Source of the DNA: Nelumbo lutea
Taxonomy: Eukaryota; Streptophyta; Magnoliopsida; Proteales; Nelumbonaceae
Reading direction: 5' to 3'
Length of the DNA: 64,000 nucleotides
Assembly: GCA_022828595.1 (NCBI GenBank)
Contig: JAKGHH010000002.1
Coordinates: 73,504,383-73,568,382 of the forward strand
Part shown: piece by piece, positions 1 to 12,500 of the stretch
Layout: the number at the start of each line of letters is the position of its first letter
Numbering within the stretch: position 1 is the first letter of the stretch
Made by a program: the position numbers and the translations under genes
Notes under the pieces: model-generated
What the model saw: only the letters and a program-made list of their open reading frames with translations
Told to the model about the DNA's origin: nothing
Database searches by the model: none

Positions 1-69
1 AGCATATTTGGGTTAGGTAGTGCAAATTCAACTGGATCTAGGCATATTTGGTTCTATTACCTACCAAAT

Positions 70-200
70 AAATGATTTAAGTACCCATAATTTAATGATG
101 GATATGGCACTGAACAGAATGGAATGCCGAAACAGGAATCATGTAGCTGATGCTGACCCCATATAGTTGGGAAATGGCTTCGATGATGATGATGATGATA
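70..200 (+). repeat. 3' tail of an RTE-type LINE (remnant)
   Basis: The segment ends in a GAT-triplet run just after a 'ccccatatagttggga' motif. Plant RTE-clade LINEs usually end this way. The same tail occurs at 1681-1787 downstream of recognisable reverse-transcriptase sequence, which supports the call. No coding sequence is left here. It lies in the intron 3' of the BRX exon. Confidence 0.5.
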
Positions 201-362
201 GCTATCAAAAAATATAACTGCACAATATGAACACATTTATCTAAAAGTACTATATTATTAAGATGTTTTTAAATATGAATTTAAATATTAGTAGTTAGAT
301 AGAAGCCATAAATATTGAAAGGTGGAGAAGAATTTTTTTATGGAATTCTGGAAAATAAATAC

Positions 363-778
363 CTGAATCTGACTCGTTTGAAGGCTTTGGTCCCGTTCTT
401 AAGTGGAACAAAGGTTACATATACACCGGGTTCAAATTGCTCAGTCACCTCTAATGTTGATGATCTTGAGCCATTTTCCATGCTTTGTGGAGGAACAACC
501 TCATTGGTATCAGAAACAGATGGTCTATTACCATCCTCAAGAGTGCCTTCAGCATCATCTATCCTTTGGTCTTGCATGCTAGTAGAGGGTTCATCAACCA
601 TGAGAGTACTGTCAAGCATACTTTGTTGTTCAGACTCTAAATTGTTAGTTGGTGAGGAAGAAGCTTCCAATGCCTGACTTCCATCTGTGTTCAGCAAAGC
701 TTCTATTTGAGAATGCATAGCTTTGATGGATGTACTATCATAAACCTCAGCAGGTAACTTCTCTGACATTTCTTTCAG
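363..778 (-). CDS. PRAF: PRAF-family protein, exon with linker and start of BRX domain
   Basis: This is the most C-terminal exon in the window, 138 codons plus 2 nt (phase 2). The acceptor is ...attcag|ctgaaag at 779/778 and the donor is ttcag|gtattt at 363/362. Residues 1-30 (LKEMSEKLPAEVYD...) continue the coiled coil and match the region after the coiled coil in plant PRAF proteins. Residues 31-110 are a Ser/Glu/Asp-rich linker. Residues 112-138 (TEQFEPGVYVTF ... KRVRF) are the first half of a BRX (BREVIS RADIX) domain, a plant protein-protein interaction module. The rest of BRX, about 35-45 residues, should be on a last exon left of position 1. The frame is open. A plus-strand ORF over the same bases is a shadow. 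Family certain, paralogue not resolved. Confidence 0.93.
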
Positions 779-1234
779 CTGAATAGATGTAAAGTAGGGA
801 AAAAATGGTATAAATTAGTGAATGTTGTAAACAAAGAATTATACAAGGACACACACATTATGTAGAAAATTCTGCATGCACAATATACTCTTAACAAATG
901 GCTCATTTCAAAGAAGATGAATAGAAAGGGAAGATAAATTATTAAATAATATTTCTAAAAGATCATATTGATGAAATAAAGCAATCCAATTGTATCAAGT
1001 TTGACCACCATACATTCAACAAGCTCTAGGTAAATTACATTTGGATTTTTATAATTCAGGGTCCTTTTTGCAAAATATTTAGGGTTTTTATCCATTTCAA
1101 GGATTTATGGTTGAATACCTTAGAAACAAGTGGGTTTAAAATAAGAGTAAAATAAAATATATGCAATGTAAATTTTGTAATAATAGTAGTGCAAATCAGG
1201 GTACACTTAGATATATTCAATGTAACTCAATGTG
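779..1234. other. AT-rich intron sequence, no feature seen
   Basis: No coding similarity, terminal repeats or long ORF is recognisable. It probably contains native intron sequence next to the BRX exon. Confidence 0.5.
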
Positions 1235-1787
1235 GCCGTTTTTTGGTACCTTGGTTCAATAATTTATAACAAGGGAGAAATTGAAGAGGATGTCACCCAT
1301 AATATTAGAGTAGGAGAGCAAAATGGAGGGGTGCATCCAAGGTCTTGTGTTATAGTCGAAACTCTGTATGGAGCAGGGTGTTTGGCCGTCAAGAAACATG
1401 TCCAAGAGAAGGCAAAAATGTATATGTTGAGATGGATGAGTGGAAAAACCAAAAAGGATGGGGTCAGAAATCAAGTCATTTGAAGGAACTTAGGAGTAGC
1501 TCCGATAGGTGATCAAATGAGATAAAATAAATCTAAATGGTTTGGTCATGCAATAGAAGACCACCTACAACACCCATAAGAAAAAAAAGTGCTAAGTTGC
1601 AATTTGAAGAGGCTAGAAGGCTAGGAGCAGACCAAAAAGAACATGGGTCAAAGTAGAAAGAAATGATTTAAGCGCTCATGATTTAACAATGGATATGGGA
1701 ATATGGAATTAAACAAAATGGAATGGGGAAACAGGATTCATACAGCCAATCCCATATAGTTGGGATAATACTTAGATGATGATGATC
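1235..1787 (+). mobile_element. RTE-type LINE, 3' end with decayed reverse transcriptase
   Basis: The plus-strand translation reads FWYLGSIIYNKGEIEEDV..., then AVKKHVQEKAKMYMLRWMSGKTKKD. This is the C-terminal part of the reverse transcriptase of plant RTE LINEs, whose usual motifs are 'YLGSIIH', 'AECWAVKK' and 'MLRWMCG'. A segment between the first two motifs is shortened. Downstream are a frame-broken tail and a 3' end with 'cccatatagttggga' and GAT triplets at about 1774-1786. It is 5'-truncated, as expected from target-primed reverse transcription, and is not functional. Confidence 0.75.
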
Positions 1788-2104
1788 CATTTCAAGGACT
1801 GTGGTTTAAGAGCGAAAGAGCTCCTACTTCTCCTAGCTATTGCATTCTAAAAATGATTATCTATAGTGTAATTCTGTGATGTGACCCATAGTACAAAATA
1901 TTGGCTAGATAGGCAAAATTTTGCAAAATCTCCTCATTTCACTAAGGGGCAATACAAAATATTCCAAGAATTTTTATTCCCTAATATCTCAAATAAATTG
2001 CCCATATACTGGCGATGTTTCAAATTTCATTGATAAACTATACATTCGAGGTTTAATATTTTAGAATATGATTAAAACTTTATGACATTTGCTAAATTTA
2101 TTGA
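1788..2104. other. intron sequence, no feature seen
   Basis: The sequence is AT-rich, with nothing recognisable between the RTE tail and the tandem array. Confidence 0.4.
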
Positions 2105-4599
2105 TTTTTTTTAAATCTTTTCCTAACAGAAAAAAATGAGGATTCAATGATTGGATAATTGGCTTACTATTCTTATATGATTCACTTAGTAAAATCATTA
2201 TAATTCAAAAGAAGAGGAAAAATACATAGAAAACTTAAAAGAAAAAAAATAGGGACTAAGATACACTGGATAGTCTCACTAGATAGCAAATAAACTGAGG
2301 TAAACTGAACTCTATTTATCCAAATATTTGATTGCCCAAATAAATAACTCTGACTTGTGACAGATGTAAAAGAACTCCAAGCCCTAGGTTGCAGAGTTCT
2401 CTTTTTCCCAAATCATACAAACCAAGAACCACTTCTCCAACGGTAGTCTAAACTTGATGTTTGATCAATGAGAAAACCTTCATACATGGCTCCAGTACCA
2501 TATAAATAGATTTTGAAGAAGGGAAGAGATGATGAAACCTTGATTGGAAAAGGGCAATCTATTCTGTTGATCAGCCCAAGAGAAAGGATATTCACTACAA
2601 TATTTTTTTTAAAAATCTTTTCCTAACAGAAAAAAATGAGGATTCAATGATTGGATAATTGGCTTACTATTCTTATATGATTCACTTAGTAAAATCATTA
2701 TAATTCAAAAGAAGAGGAAAAATACATAGAAAACTTAAAAGAAAAAAAATAGGGACTAAGATACACTGGATAGTCTCACTAGATAGCAAATAAACTGAGG
2801 TAAACTGAACTCTATTTATCCAAATATTTGATTGCCCAAATAAATAGCTCTGACTTGTGACAGATGTAAAAGAACTCCAAGCCCTAGGTTGCAGAGTTCT
2901 CTTTTTCCCAAATCATACAAACCAAGAACCACTTCTCCAACGGTAGTCTAAACTTGATGTTTGATCAATGAGAAAACCTTCATACATGGCTCCAGTACCA
3001 TATAAATAGATTTTGAAGAAGGGAAGAGATGAAACCTTGATTGGAAAAGGGCAATCTATTCTGTTGATCAGCCCAAGAGAAAGGATATTCACTACAATAT
3101 TTTTTTTAAAAATCTTTTCCTAACAGAAAAAAATGAGGATTCAATGATTGGATAATTGGCTTACTATTCTTATATGATTCACTTAGTAAAATCATTATAA
3201 TTCAAAAGAAGAGGAAAAATACATAGAAAACTTAAAAGAAAAAAAATAGGGACTAAGATACACTGGATAGTCTCACTAGATAGCAAATAAACTGAGGTAA
3301 ACTGAACTCTATTTATCCAAATATTTGATTGCCCAAATAAATAGCTCTGACTTGTGACAGATGTAAAAGAACTCCAAGCCCTAGGTTGCAGAGTTCTCTT
3401 TTTCCCAAATCATACAAACCAAGAACCACTTCTCCAACGGTAGTCTAAACTTGATGTTTGATCAATGAGAAAACCTTCATACATGGCTCCAGTACCATAT
3501 AAATAGATTTTGAAGAAGGGAAGAGATGAAACCTTGATTGGAAAAGGGCAATCTATTCTGTTGATCAGCCCAAGAGAAAGGATATTCACTACAATATTCT
3601 TTTTAAAAATCTTTTCCTAACAGAAAAAAATGAGGATTCAATGATTGGATAATTGGCTTACTATTCTTATATGATTCACTTAGTAAAATCATTATAATTC
3701 AAAAGAAGAGGAAAAATACATAGAAAACTTAAAAGAAAAAAAATAGGGACTAAGATACACTGGATAGTCTCACTAGATAGCAAATAAACTGAGGTAAACT
3801 GAACTCTATTTATCCAAATATTTGATTGCCCAAATAAATAGCTCTGACTTGTGACAGAGGTAAAAGAACTCCAAGCCCTAGGTTGCAGAGTTCTCTTTTT
3901 CCCAAATCATACAAACCAAGAACCACTTCTCCAACGGTAGTCTAAACTTGATGTTTGATCAATGAGAAAACCTTCATACATGGCTCCAGTACCATATAAA
4001 TAGATTTTGAAGAAGGGAAGAGATGAAACCTTGATTGGAAAAGGGCAATCTATTCTGTTGATCAGCCCAAGAGAAAGGATATTCACTACAATATATTTTT
4101 TTTAAAATCTTTTCCTAACAGAAAAAAATGAGGATTCAATGATTGGATAATTGGCTTACTATTCTTATATGATTCATTTAGTAAAATCATTATAATTCAA
4201 AAGAAGAGGAAAAATACATAGAAAACTTAAAAGAAAAAAAATAGGGACTAAGATACACTGGATAGTCTCACTAGATAGCAAATAAACTGAGGTAAACTGA
4301 ACTCTATTTATCCAAATATTTGATTGCCCAAATAAATAGCTCTGACTTGTGGCAGATGTAAAAGAACTCCAAGCCCTAGGTTGCAGAGTTCTCTTTTTCC
4401 CAAATCATACAAACCAAGAACCACTTCTCCAACGGTAGTCTAAACTTGATGTTTGATCAATGAGAAAACCTTCATACATGGCTCCAGTACCATATAAATA
4501 GATTTTGAAGAAGGGAAGAGATGAAACCTTGATTGGAAAAGGGCAATCTATTCTGTTGATCAGCCCAAGAGAAAGGATATTCACTACAATATTCTTTTT
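2105..4599. repeat. tandem array: five copies of a unit of about 497 bp
   Basis: The landmark 'tcctaacaga' recurs at 2121, 2621, 3118, 3615 and 4113, giving periods of 500, 497, 497 and 498. Copies differ by only a few bases. Copy 1 has an extra 'gat' near 2531 and 'aataactc' for 'aatagctc'. Copy 4 has 'gacagagg' for 'gacagatg'. Copy 5 has 'ggcagatg' and 'cattta' for 'cactta'. The unit is AT-rich with no conserved ORF; a 60-aa minus-strand frame in copy 1 has no recognisable family. The near identity points to recent expansion by unequal crossing-over or replication slippage inside the intron. Confidence 0.95.
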
Positions 4600-4960
4600 G
4601 GTAATAAATAAAAAAAGGAAATTTATTGAACAAGAAACAAGTTATAACAGAGGCGATAAGTTATCACCCACAACATAAGACAAAACACACCCATAAAAAT
4701 AAAGCTCCCCAACCCAAAAAGAACAGAAAAACTTTTCCTTTTATCCCTTGGTTGCCAGTGCAGTTCGAACAAGAGAAAATGAACAGTCTTGTGGTGTGTC
4801 AATTAGTTGACCAAACCAAGAGAAAATATATTTATATTAAAATGAAATGAAAGGACAATACTGTTCTTATGTCACAAAAGTAATTGTACAAAACGAAAGA
4901 TTAAAAGAGTATGTACAACAAAAATAAAGTAAAATTACAACTTTAACCCTCACTATCTCC
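4600..4960 (-). repeat. possible L1-type LINE 3' end, poorly defined
   Basis: On the minus strand this reads ...cttgttcaataaatttcc followed by a T-rich stretch and 'ttattaccaaaaag'. That resembles the 3' end of plant L1 elements, with a poly(A)-like tail pointing left at about 4597-4620. No protein similarity was found, so this is only a suggestion. Confidence 0.3.
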
Positions 4961-5955
4961 CCCTCAAACTTATGCAAGGGAACTAGCATCAGTTTGCCAA
5001 TAAGAGAAGTATGCCTGGCTTTTTCCATAGCTTTTGTGAAGATGTCTTCCAGCTGAAGATTAGAGGAAACATGAGGAAGTGAGATTGAGCCTATAGTAAG
5101 GAGATCCCTGATAAAATAACGATCCACTTCAATACGATTTGTCCTTTCAAGGAAGACTAGATTAGAAGCAATCTTGATGGCACTAAGATTGTCAACAAAT
5201 AAGGGGATAGGAGATGATTGATCAATATAGATATTGCATAAAAGGGGCTTGAGCCAAATAATTTCACTACATTCTGAAGAAATGGCTTGATATTCAGCTC
5301 CAATAGAAGACTATGAGATTGTTAGCTGCTTCTTACATTTCCAAGAAATAAGGGAATCACCTAAAAAGATACACCACCCAATAGTAGATTGTCTAGTATT
5401 TGGACAACTAGCCCAGTTGAGATTTTACGCAAACCAATAGTTGGAGAGATGAAGTGGAGGGAAAGAAAAGGCCATAAGATAAAAATCCCCCCTACATATC
5501 ACAGATAATGTGATGCACAATTGTCTTGTGTGGCTGGTGAGGAGAAGCAACAAACTGGCTAACAATCTAAACTGCATAAGATATGTCAGGGTTAGTCATG
5601 GTAAGGTAAATAAGGCTCCCCACAAGTTGATAGTACAAATAGCTTCTTCCAAAAGAGGACCATCATCCTTAGGTTCAGGTTTACTTCTGGAGGGCTATCA
5701 ACTAACTTAGTATTTGTGAGGTGATCAAGCTTGACCAAGTCAGTAGCATGCTTTTACTAGTTAACAAAGTACCAATGAGACTTATGATGAACTTCCAAGC
5801 CTAGAAAGCTTGCCACAGAATCTAAATCCTTCATCTTGAAGGAGTGGCTGAGAAGTTGCTTCAGCTGATGTACCATCATGGCCATCTCCAGTTATGAGAA
5901 TATCATCAACATGGAACAGAAAAGGAGTGATACCCTGAAGATGTCATGAGCTGAA
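4961..5955 (-). pseudogene. decayed Ty1/copia pol: RNase H and RT C-terminus
   Basis: Minus-strand reading gives ERTNRIEVDRYFIRDLL...SLPHVSSNLQLEDIFTKAMEKARH, the 3' end of a copia RNase H region. Upstream are [35 protein letters not shown] (the usual SKKQ...SSAEAEY motif) and, near 5900-5930, FLFHVDDILITGDG, the RT active-site region with YVDD changed to HVDD. Frames are broken many times. The family is unlike A-F, judged by its RNase H wording. It is an old fragment without visible LTRs. Confidence 0.75.
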
Positions 5956-6341
5956 ACATTTCGACTTTAATCCCTTAATTAAAATGTCAGCTAATTTATT
6001 CCAACCTGAAACATTTTCCTTGACTTCAACCACTAGTTTGTTAACCCACTCCTCCTTTCCAATGTTCACCACCACTTATGCAGTTACCATTGGTCTTTAC
6101 TAGTGTTAGGACTTCCTGAAGCTGACCCTCGTTATTAAGAGTACCTCTTTGGCTCCTTAACACAAACTTGACTGTTGTGAATATTCAACCCATACGTTCA
6201 AGAACTCCCATAGGATGTCAGAGATTACCTTCCAGCCTCGGCCATACCTTCTGGAAAAAATACCATCTGCACCCTTCCAAAGTCCAAAACCCTTGTAATG
6301 TTATGAATCTTCCTTTTACATATCTCCTTGTTTTTACGACT
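5956..6341 (-). pseudogene. possible LINE ORF1-like remnant
   Basis: Scattered minus-strand frames (VLDFGRVQMVFFPEGMAEAGR, then WKVISDILWEFLNV, and EEWVNKLVVEVKENVSGWNKLADILIKGL) resemble the DUF4283-type ORF1 protein of plant L1 LINEs. Several frame breaks separate them. The assignment is by pattern only and is tentative. Confidence 0.3.
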
Positions 6342-6609
6342 TATTGAAGAAAACTGAAGAGAGGAGAGCTTGAGAGTTCGGCAATGAGGCCTTGAGAATG
6401 AGAGTTTCAAACCTAACTGTCTCTCAGCACCCTAACACTGTTTTATTAAGATAGATTTGAATAATTACAAGGAGGCCCTTAGTTGGGCAAGAATTTACAA
6501 AGAACATAATATAGACAGGATGGGCCCAGAATAAGGCCCATTACAGAAAAAACATAGATAATAAGAAAGAATAAACAGCCTATGGGCCATTCGGCCCATC
6601 TTCTCTACA
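6342..6609 (-). repeat. element A 3' LTR (B-like subtype)
   Basis: In element orientation it starts TGTAGAGAAGATGG at 6609, directly after the polypurine tract (ctccccctcaag on the plus strand). It shares the shorter B-type body, including 'cttgcccaactaagggcctcc'. The left edge is approximate, near 'ttattgaagaaaactg', and the usual CAACA/CAACT end is not clean. Confidence 0.75.
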
Positions 6610-9331
6610 CTCCCCCTCAAGCTGAGCATAGATGTCAATCATGCCAAGCTTGCTAGTATCATGCTGAAGTTTTGCCTTGGGAATGCCTTTGGTGAGAAAA
6701 TCTGCCAACCGTCCTTCAGATGTGATGAAAGGAAGACATACTTCACCCGAAGAGACCCTTTCCCTAATGAAATGTCGATCAACTTCAATATGCTTAGTTC
6801 TATCATGTTGTACTGGGTTGTGAGCAATGTTGATGGCAGCCTGATTATCACAGTACAACATCATTGGCTTGTCATGTTCAACCCCAAGTTCTTCCATCAA
6901 TGATTTTAGCCATAATAATTCAGAAACTCCATGTGCCATGGCCCTGTTCTGCTTCAGCGGAAGACCGAGCAACAACCGATTGTTTCTTGCTTCTCCAAGA
7001 AACAACATTACTAGCCACCAAGCTGCAATACCCAGAAGTAGATCTTTTGTCATCAATGTTTATGGCCCAATCAACATCGGTGTAGGCTTCAAGTTTCATA
7101 TGACCATGCTTGGCAAATAGAATTCCCTTTCTTGGGGAGCCCTTCAAATAACGTAGGATTCGCTCGGCTGCTGCCATATGAGTGTCTCGGGGAGCATGCA
7201 TGAATTGGCTAATGCAACTGACCGCATATGCAATCCTGGATTTCTTCAACTTGCATACCTTTCCTTGCATATCTTTCCCATACATTCCTGGAGGGAGAGA
7301 CATATAGACTTCCTCATGTAAATCACCATTCAGAAATGCATTCTTTACATCTAACTGATAAAGAGGCCAATCAAAGTGAGCTGCCAGAGATAGGAGAACC
7401 CTCACAGATGTCATCTTGGCAACAGGGGCAAATGTCTCCAGGTAGTCAATCCCATATGTCTGTGTGTAACCTTTTGCAACCAGTCTGGCCTTGTACCTCT
7501 CAATAGTCCCATCAGCCCTGTATTTAATGGTAAAGACCCACTTACATCCAACAGAATCCTTCCCTTCAGGCAAATCCACCACATCCCATGTATCATTTTT
7601 GTGTAGAGCATCCATTTCAGACTTCATGTCATGGCATCTGTCCATTCTGGAATCCCAAGAGCTTCTGATACAGACCTAGGAATAGGGTTAGTAGCAACTG
7701 AAGAGAGATAGGCAAAGTATGAAGGAGAAAGTAGATCGTAAGAAAGGTGTTTGGAAATGCAGTGTGCAGTGCATTTCTGCTTTCCTTTCCTAACAGCAAT
7801 GTGGACATCAAGATCTGGGAGTGATGGTTCTAAAGGGGCTGGAGCAGTACCTGTAATCTCATCTGTGATTGAGAGTGTATGAGCCTCATTTGTTGTAAGG
7901 GAAACAACTTGCTCATTTCTAGATCTTTGCCTTTGATACACTTTTGGATTATGGGTAGGACGAGGAGGTAAAGAAATAGGAGCACTAGGGCAAGATGAAT
8001 GAAGTGGCTGATCCTCCTTTGGTTCATTCGGTGAGGGTACAAGCTTGTCAAGAGAGTCAACTGGGAAAGGAAGAGGAAGAGCAAATACTTGTGACAAACT
8101 CTCCCCCTGTTGACAATGTCCTTCCTGAGGGGAACCATAAAAAGGTGAAAGCTCATCAAAAGTAACATCCTTAAAGACATGCTGAGTGTCAGTCTTAGGA
8201 CCAAAACAACAATAACCCTTTTGTGTGGGGGAATAACCAAGGAAAATGCACTTGTGGGCTTTTGGTTCAAACTTATGTCTTTGAGTACTCGGAATGTGAA
8301 CATAACAAGTACAACCAAACACACGAAGAGGAATCGGAAAAAGATCCCTGTTTGGATGAAGAAGACTGAAGGGGGATTTAAACCCTAAAACCCTAGATGG
8401 CATACGGTTTATAAGGTAGGTAGCAGTAAGAACAACATCACCCCAAAATCTTGTAGGAACATGTGAGGCAAACAAAAGGCTTCTTGCAACTTCAACAATA
8501 TGTCTATTTTTCCTTTCAGCAACTCCATTTTGTTCAGGGGTTCTAACACAAAAGCTTTGGGGAATAACCCCCATGTCAGAGAGATACAAGGATAAGCTCT
8601 TTTAAAAGTACTCTTTTGCATTGTCAGATCTGAAAACTTTAATTCTTGTATCAAATTGGGTTAAAATAAACTCATGAAATTGCCTCACAAGTCTTGGAAC
8701 TTCATCACGGGATTTCGTTAGGTATATCCAAGTGAATCTAGAAAAGTCATCAATAAATAGGATGAAATATTTGTAGCCCCCCATAGAAGATAAGTGGTAA
8801 GGCCCCCACACATCAGAGTGCACAATATGAAAAGGAAAAGAAGATGTTTTATTTCTCACTGGATAATTGTTTCTACAATGCTTTGACAATTGACAAGACT
8901 CACAATTAAGACTGGACACACTGACTCCCTTAAACAATTCGGGAAGTAAATGACTTAAAGCAAAAAAAGGTAAATGACCAAAACAACAATGACTCAACAA
9001 AATTCGACTGACAGACTCTGAAGAAGTAGAACCAAAGGCATTGTTCTTAGGGTAATCAAGGCATTGGCCAGGAGTGCCGAGCAAGTATATTCCGTTCGCT
9101 TCATGGCCACTCCCAATCACCTTCCGAGATTCCAGATCCTGAAACACACAGTGTGAAGGAAAAAGGTTACACAACAATTCAGTGACTTGGTCAAGCGACT
9201 TACAGATAATAAATTTGTATTCAATTTAGGTACATGAAGAGTAGAAGATAAGAGTAAGGAGTTTGTAGGCTTGACAGTTCCCTTGCCAGAAATAGGGGCA
9301 AGAGAACCATCAGCTAAGGTGATTTTGTCAT
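6610..9331 (-). pseudogene. element A pol remnant: part of AP, integrase, RT, RNase H
   Basis: In translation order on the minus strand: pre-integrase (ILLSHCCFGHLPFFALSHLLPELFKG...CESCQLSKHC), integrase core (HSDVWGPYHLSSMGGYKYFILFIDDFSRFTW ... [32 protein letters not shown]), hinge, RT N-part ([33 protein letters not shown]...[23 protein letters not shown]) and RNase H. Lesions are a frameshift near 9155, a TAA at 8602-8604, a short insertion with frameshift near 7630 and a deletion of several hundred bp at about 7236. That deletion joins CKLKKS directly to IAYAVSCISQFM, removing the RT catalytic YVDD segment. The frame reads out through the polypurine tract into the LTR and stops at 6580. 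Confidence 0.9.
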
Positions 9332-9563
9332 TGTTGAAACTGAAGAGAGGAGAGTTGAGTGTTCTGCAATGAGGGTTTGAGAAGAGGATTTCAAACTCAT
9401 TCTATCTCAACCCCCTAACACTGTTTTATTAGATATATTTGAATAATTACAAGGAGGCCCTTAGTTGGGCAAGAATTTACAAAGAACTTAATATTGACAG
9501 GATGGGCCCAAAATAACAAGAAGAATAAACAACCTATGGGCCATTCGACCCATCTTCTCTACA
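9332..9563 (-). repeat. element B 3' LTR (232 bp)
   Basis: Plus-strand edges are tgttgaaactg at 9332 and cttctctaca at 9563, followed by the polypurine tract complement ctccccctcaag. It pairs with 14667-14898. Confidence 0.95.
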
Positions 9564-12500
9564 CTCCCCCTCAAGTTGAGCATAGATGTCAATCATGCCA
9601 AGCTTGCTGGTATCATGCTGAAGTTTTGCCTTGGGAATGCCTTTGGTAAGAAAATCTGCCAACTGTCCTTCAGATGTGATGAAAGGAAGACACACTTCGC
9701 CCGAAGAGACCCTTTCCCTAATGAAGTGTCGATCAACTTCAATATGCTTGGTTCTATCATGTTGCACTAGGTTGTGAGCAATGTTGATGGCAGCCTGATT
9801 ATCACAATACAACATCATTGGCTTGTCATATTCAACTCCAAGTTCTTCCATCAAAGATTTTAGCCATAATAATTCAGAAACCCCATGTGCCATGGCCCTA
9901 TATTCTGCTTCAGCAGAAGACCGAGCAACAACCGATTGTTTCTTGCTTCTCCAAGAAAGAACATTACCAGCTACCAAGCTGCAATACCCAGAGGTAGATC
10001 TTCTGTCAACAATGTTCCCGACCCAGTCAGTATCGATGTAAGCTTCAAATTTCATATGACCATGCTTGGCAAACAGAATACCCTTTCCTGGGGAGCCCTT
10101 CAAATAACATGGGATTCTCTCTACAACTGCCAAATGAGTGTCTCGAGGAGCATGAATGAATTGGCTAATGCAACTGACTGCATATGCAATATCTGAATGA
10201 GTCATGCATAGGTACAAAAGTTTCCCAAGAAGTCTCTGAAAGATTCCTTTGTCTTTTAACAATGTCCCTTCTGAGGCTGAGAGTTTATGACTTATATCAA
10301 TAGGAGTAGGTCTAGCACCCATCTTTCTAGTTTCAGAGAGCAAGTCAAGAACATACTTCCTTTGGCAGATAAGAATCCCATCCTTGGATCGAGCCACTTC
10401 TATGCCAAGAAAGTATCTCAATTCCCCCAAATCTTTAATCTCAAACTCTGTATGGAGAAAAGATTTTAGATCATGAACTCCTGAGGCATCATTACCCGTC
10501 ACTACAATATCATCTACATACACAATGAGGTATACTGCCAGAGGTCCACTCCTCTTCACAAAAAGAGTATGATCGGACTGTGTCTGCACATAACCAAAGT
10601 TAACAAGTGCTGATCTAAATCTATCAAACCATGCTCTAGGGGACTGTTTTAGTCCATAAAGAGATTTCTTCAGCTTGCATACCTTCGCTTTCATATCAGT
10701 TCCATACATCCCTAGAGGAAGAGACATGTAAACCTCCTCATGTAATTCACCATTCAGAAATGCATTTTCACATCCAATTGATAAAGGGGCCAGTCAAAGT
10801 GAGCAGCTAAAGATAGAAGAACCCTCACAGATGTCATCTTTGCAACAGGTGCAAAAGTCTCTAAATAATCAATCCCATATGTCTGTGTATAGCCTTTTGC
10901 AACCAGCCTGGACTTATACCTTTCAATGGTGCCATCAGCTCTGTATTTGATAATAAAGACCCACTTGCAACCAACAAGATCCTTCACTTCAGGCAAATCC
11001 ACCACTTCCCATGTGTCATTCTTGTGTAGGGCATCGATTTCAGATTTCATAGGATCCCTCCACTCTGGAATCTTAAGAACTTCTGACACAGACCTGGGAA
11101 TAGGATGAGAAGCAACAGAAGAGAGATAGGCAAAATATGAAGGTGAAAGCAAACTGTAAGAAAGGTGCTTGGAAATGCAGTGTGCAGTGCACTTCCGTTT
11201 TCCTTTTCTAACAGCAATGGGAATATCAAGGTCAGGGAAGGATGAATCCAAAGGTGCTGAACCAGTACCTGTTGTCTCTTCTGTGACTGGAAGTGTATGA
11301 GGCTCATGTGTTGTAGGAGAAACAACCTGCACATTTCTGGATCTTTGCCTTTGATACACCTTGGGATTGAGGATAGAACGAGGAGGTAGGGTACTGGGAC
11401 AAGGAGAATGGAACGACTGATCCACCCTTGATTCATTTGAAGGAGAAGTAGACACATCAAGGGACTCAACAGGGACATGAAGAGGAAGAGCAAACACCTG
11501 TGTCAAATCCTCCCCCTGTGGACAATGTCCTTCTGGAGAGGAACCATAAAAAGGGGAAAACTCATCAAAGGTGACATCCATTGAGACATACCGATTGCCA
11601 GACTTTGGATCAAAACAACAATAACCCTTATGTTTGGGGGAATAACCAAGGAAGATACACTTTTGGGTTTTGGGTTCAAACTTATGCCTTTGGACACTTG
11701 GAACATGTACATAACAGGTGCAGCCAAAGGCACGAATAGGAACGGGAAAAAGGTCTTTTTCCGGATGAAGAAGAGTGAAGGGAGACTTAAACCCCAAAAC
11801 CCTGGATGGAATGCGATTTATAAGATAGGTAGCAGTAAGTACAGCATCACCCCAAAACCTGGTAGGAACACGTGAGGCAAATAAGTTACTTCTTGCAACC
11901 TCAACAATATGCTTGTTTTTCCTCTCAGCAACCCCATTCTGTTCTGGGGTCCTAGCACATGAGCTTTGATGAATAACCCCCATGTCAGAAAGATAGCAGG
12001 ATAGGTTTTTCTCAAGGTATTCTTTTGCATTATCCGATCTGAAGATTTTAATCCTGGTATCAAATTGGGTTAGAACAAATTCATGGAATTATTTTACAAG
12101 TCTTGGAACTTCATCACGGGATTTCATCAGGAATATCCAAGTGAATCGTGAAAAGTCATCAATAAACAGGATAAAATATTTGTAGCCACCCATGGAGGGT
12201 AAGTGGTAAGGTCCCCACACATCAGAATGCACAATATTAAAAGGAACAGAAGATCATTTATTTCTCAAAGGATACTTGCTTCTACAATGCTTTGACAATT
12301 CACAAGACTCACAGTGAAGACTGGACAGGCTAATTCCCTTAAACAGTTCAGGGAATAGATGACTCAAGGCGGAAAAAGACAGATGACCAAAAGGACAATG
12401 ACACAACATAATCCAACTAACAGACTCTGAAGAGACAGATCCAAGAGCAACATTCCCAAGATGATCAATGCATTGTCCCGGAGTATCAAGCAAGTATATT

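Noticed and set aside
315..677. 120-aa plus-strand ORF
   Set aside because: It lies exactly opposite the BRX-linker exon, has no family resemblance and is a shadow of the minus-strand coding sequence.
2413..2595. 60-aa minus-strand ORF in the tandem array
   Set aside because: Open only in copy 1, because of its extra 3 bp; the other four near-identical copies lack it as a comparable frame. Not a conserved gene.
2105..4599. CRISPR or centromeric satellite reading of the 497-bp array
   Set aside because: There are no spacers and the units are far too long for CRISPR. Five copies in an intron are not a satellite array.
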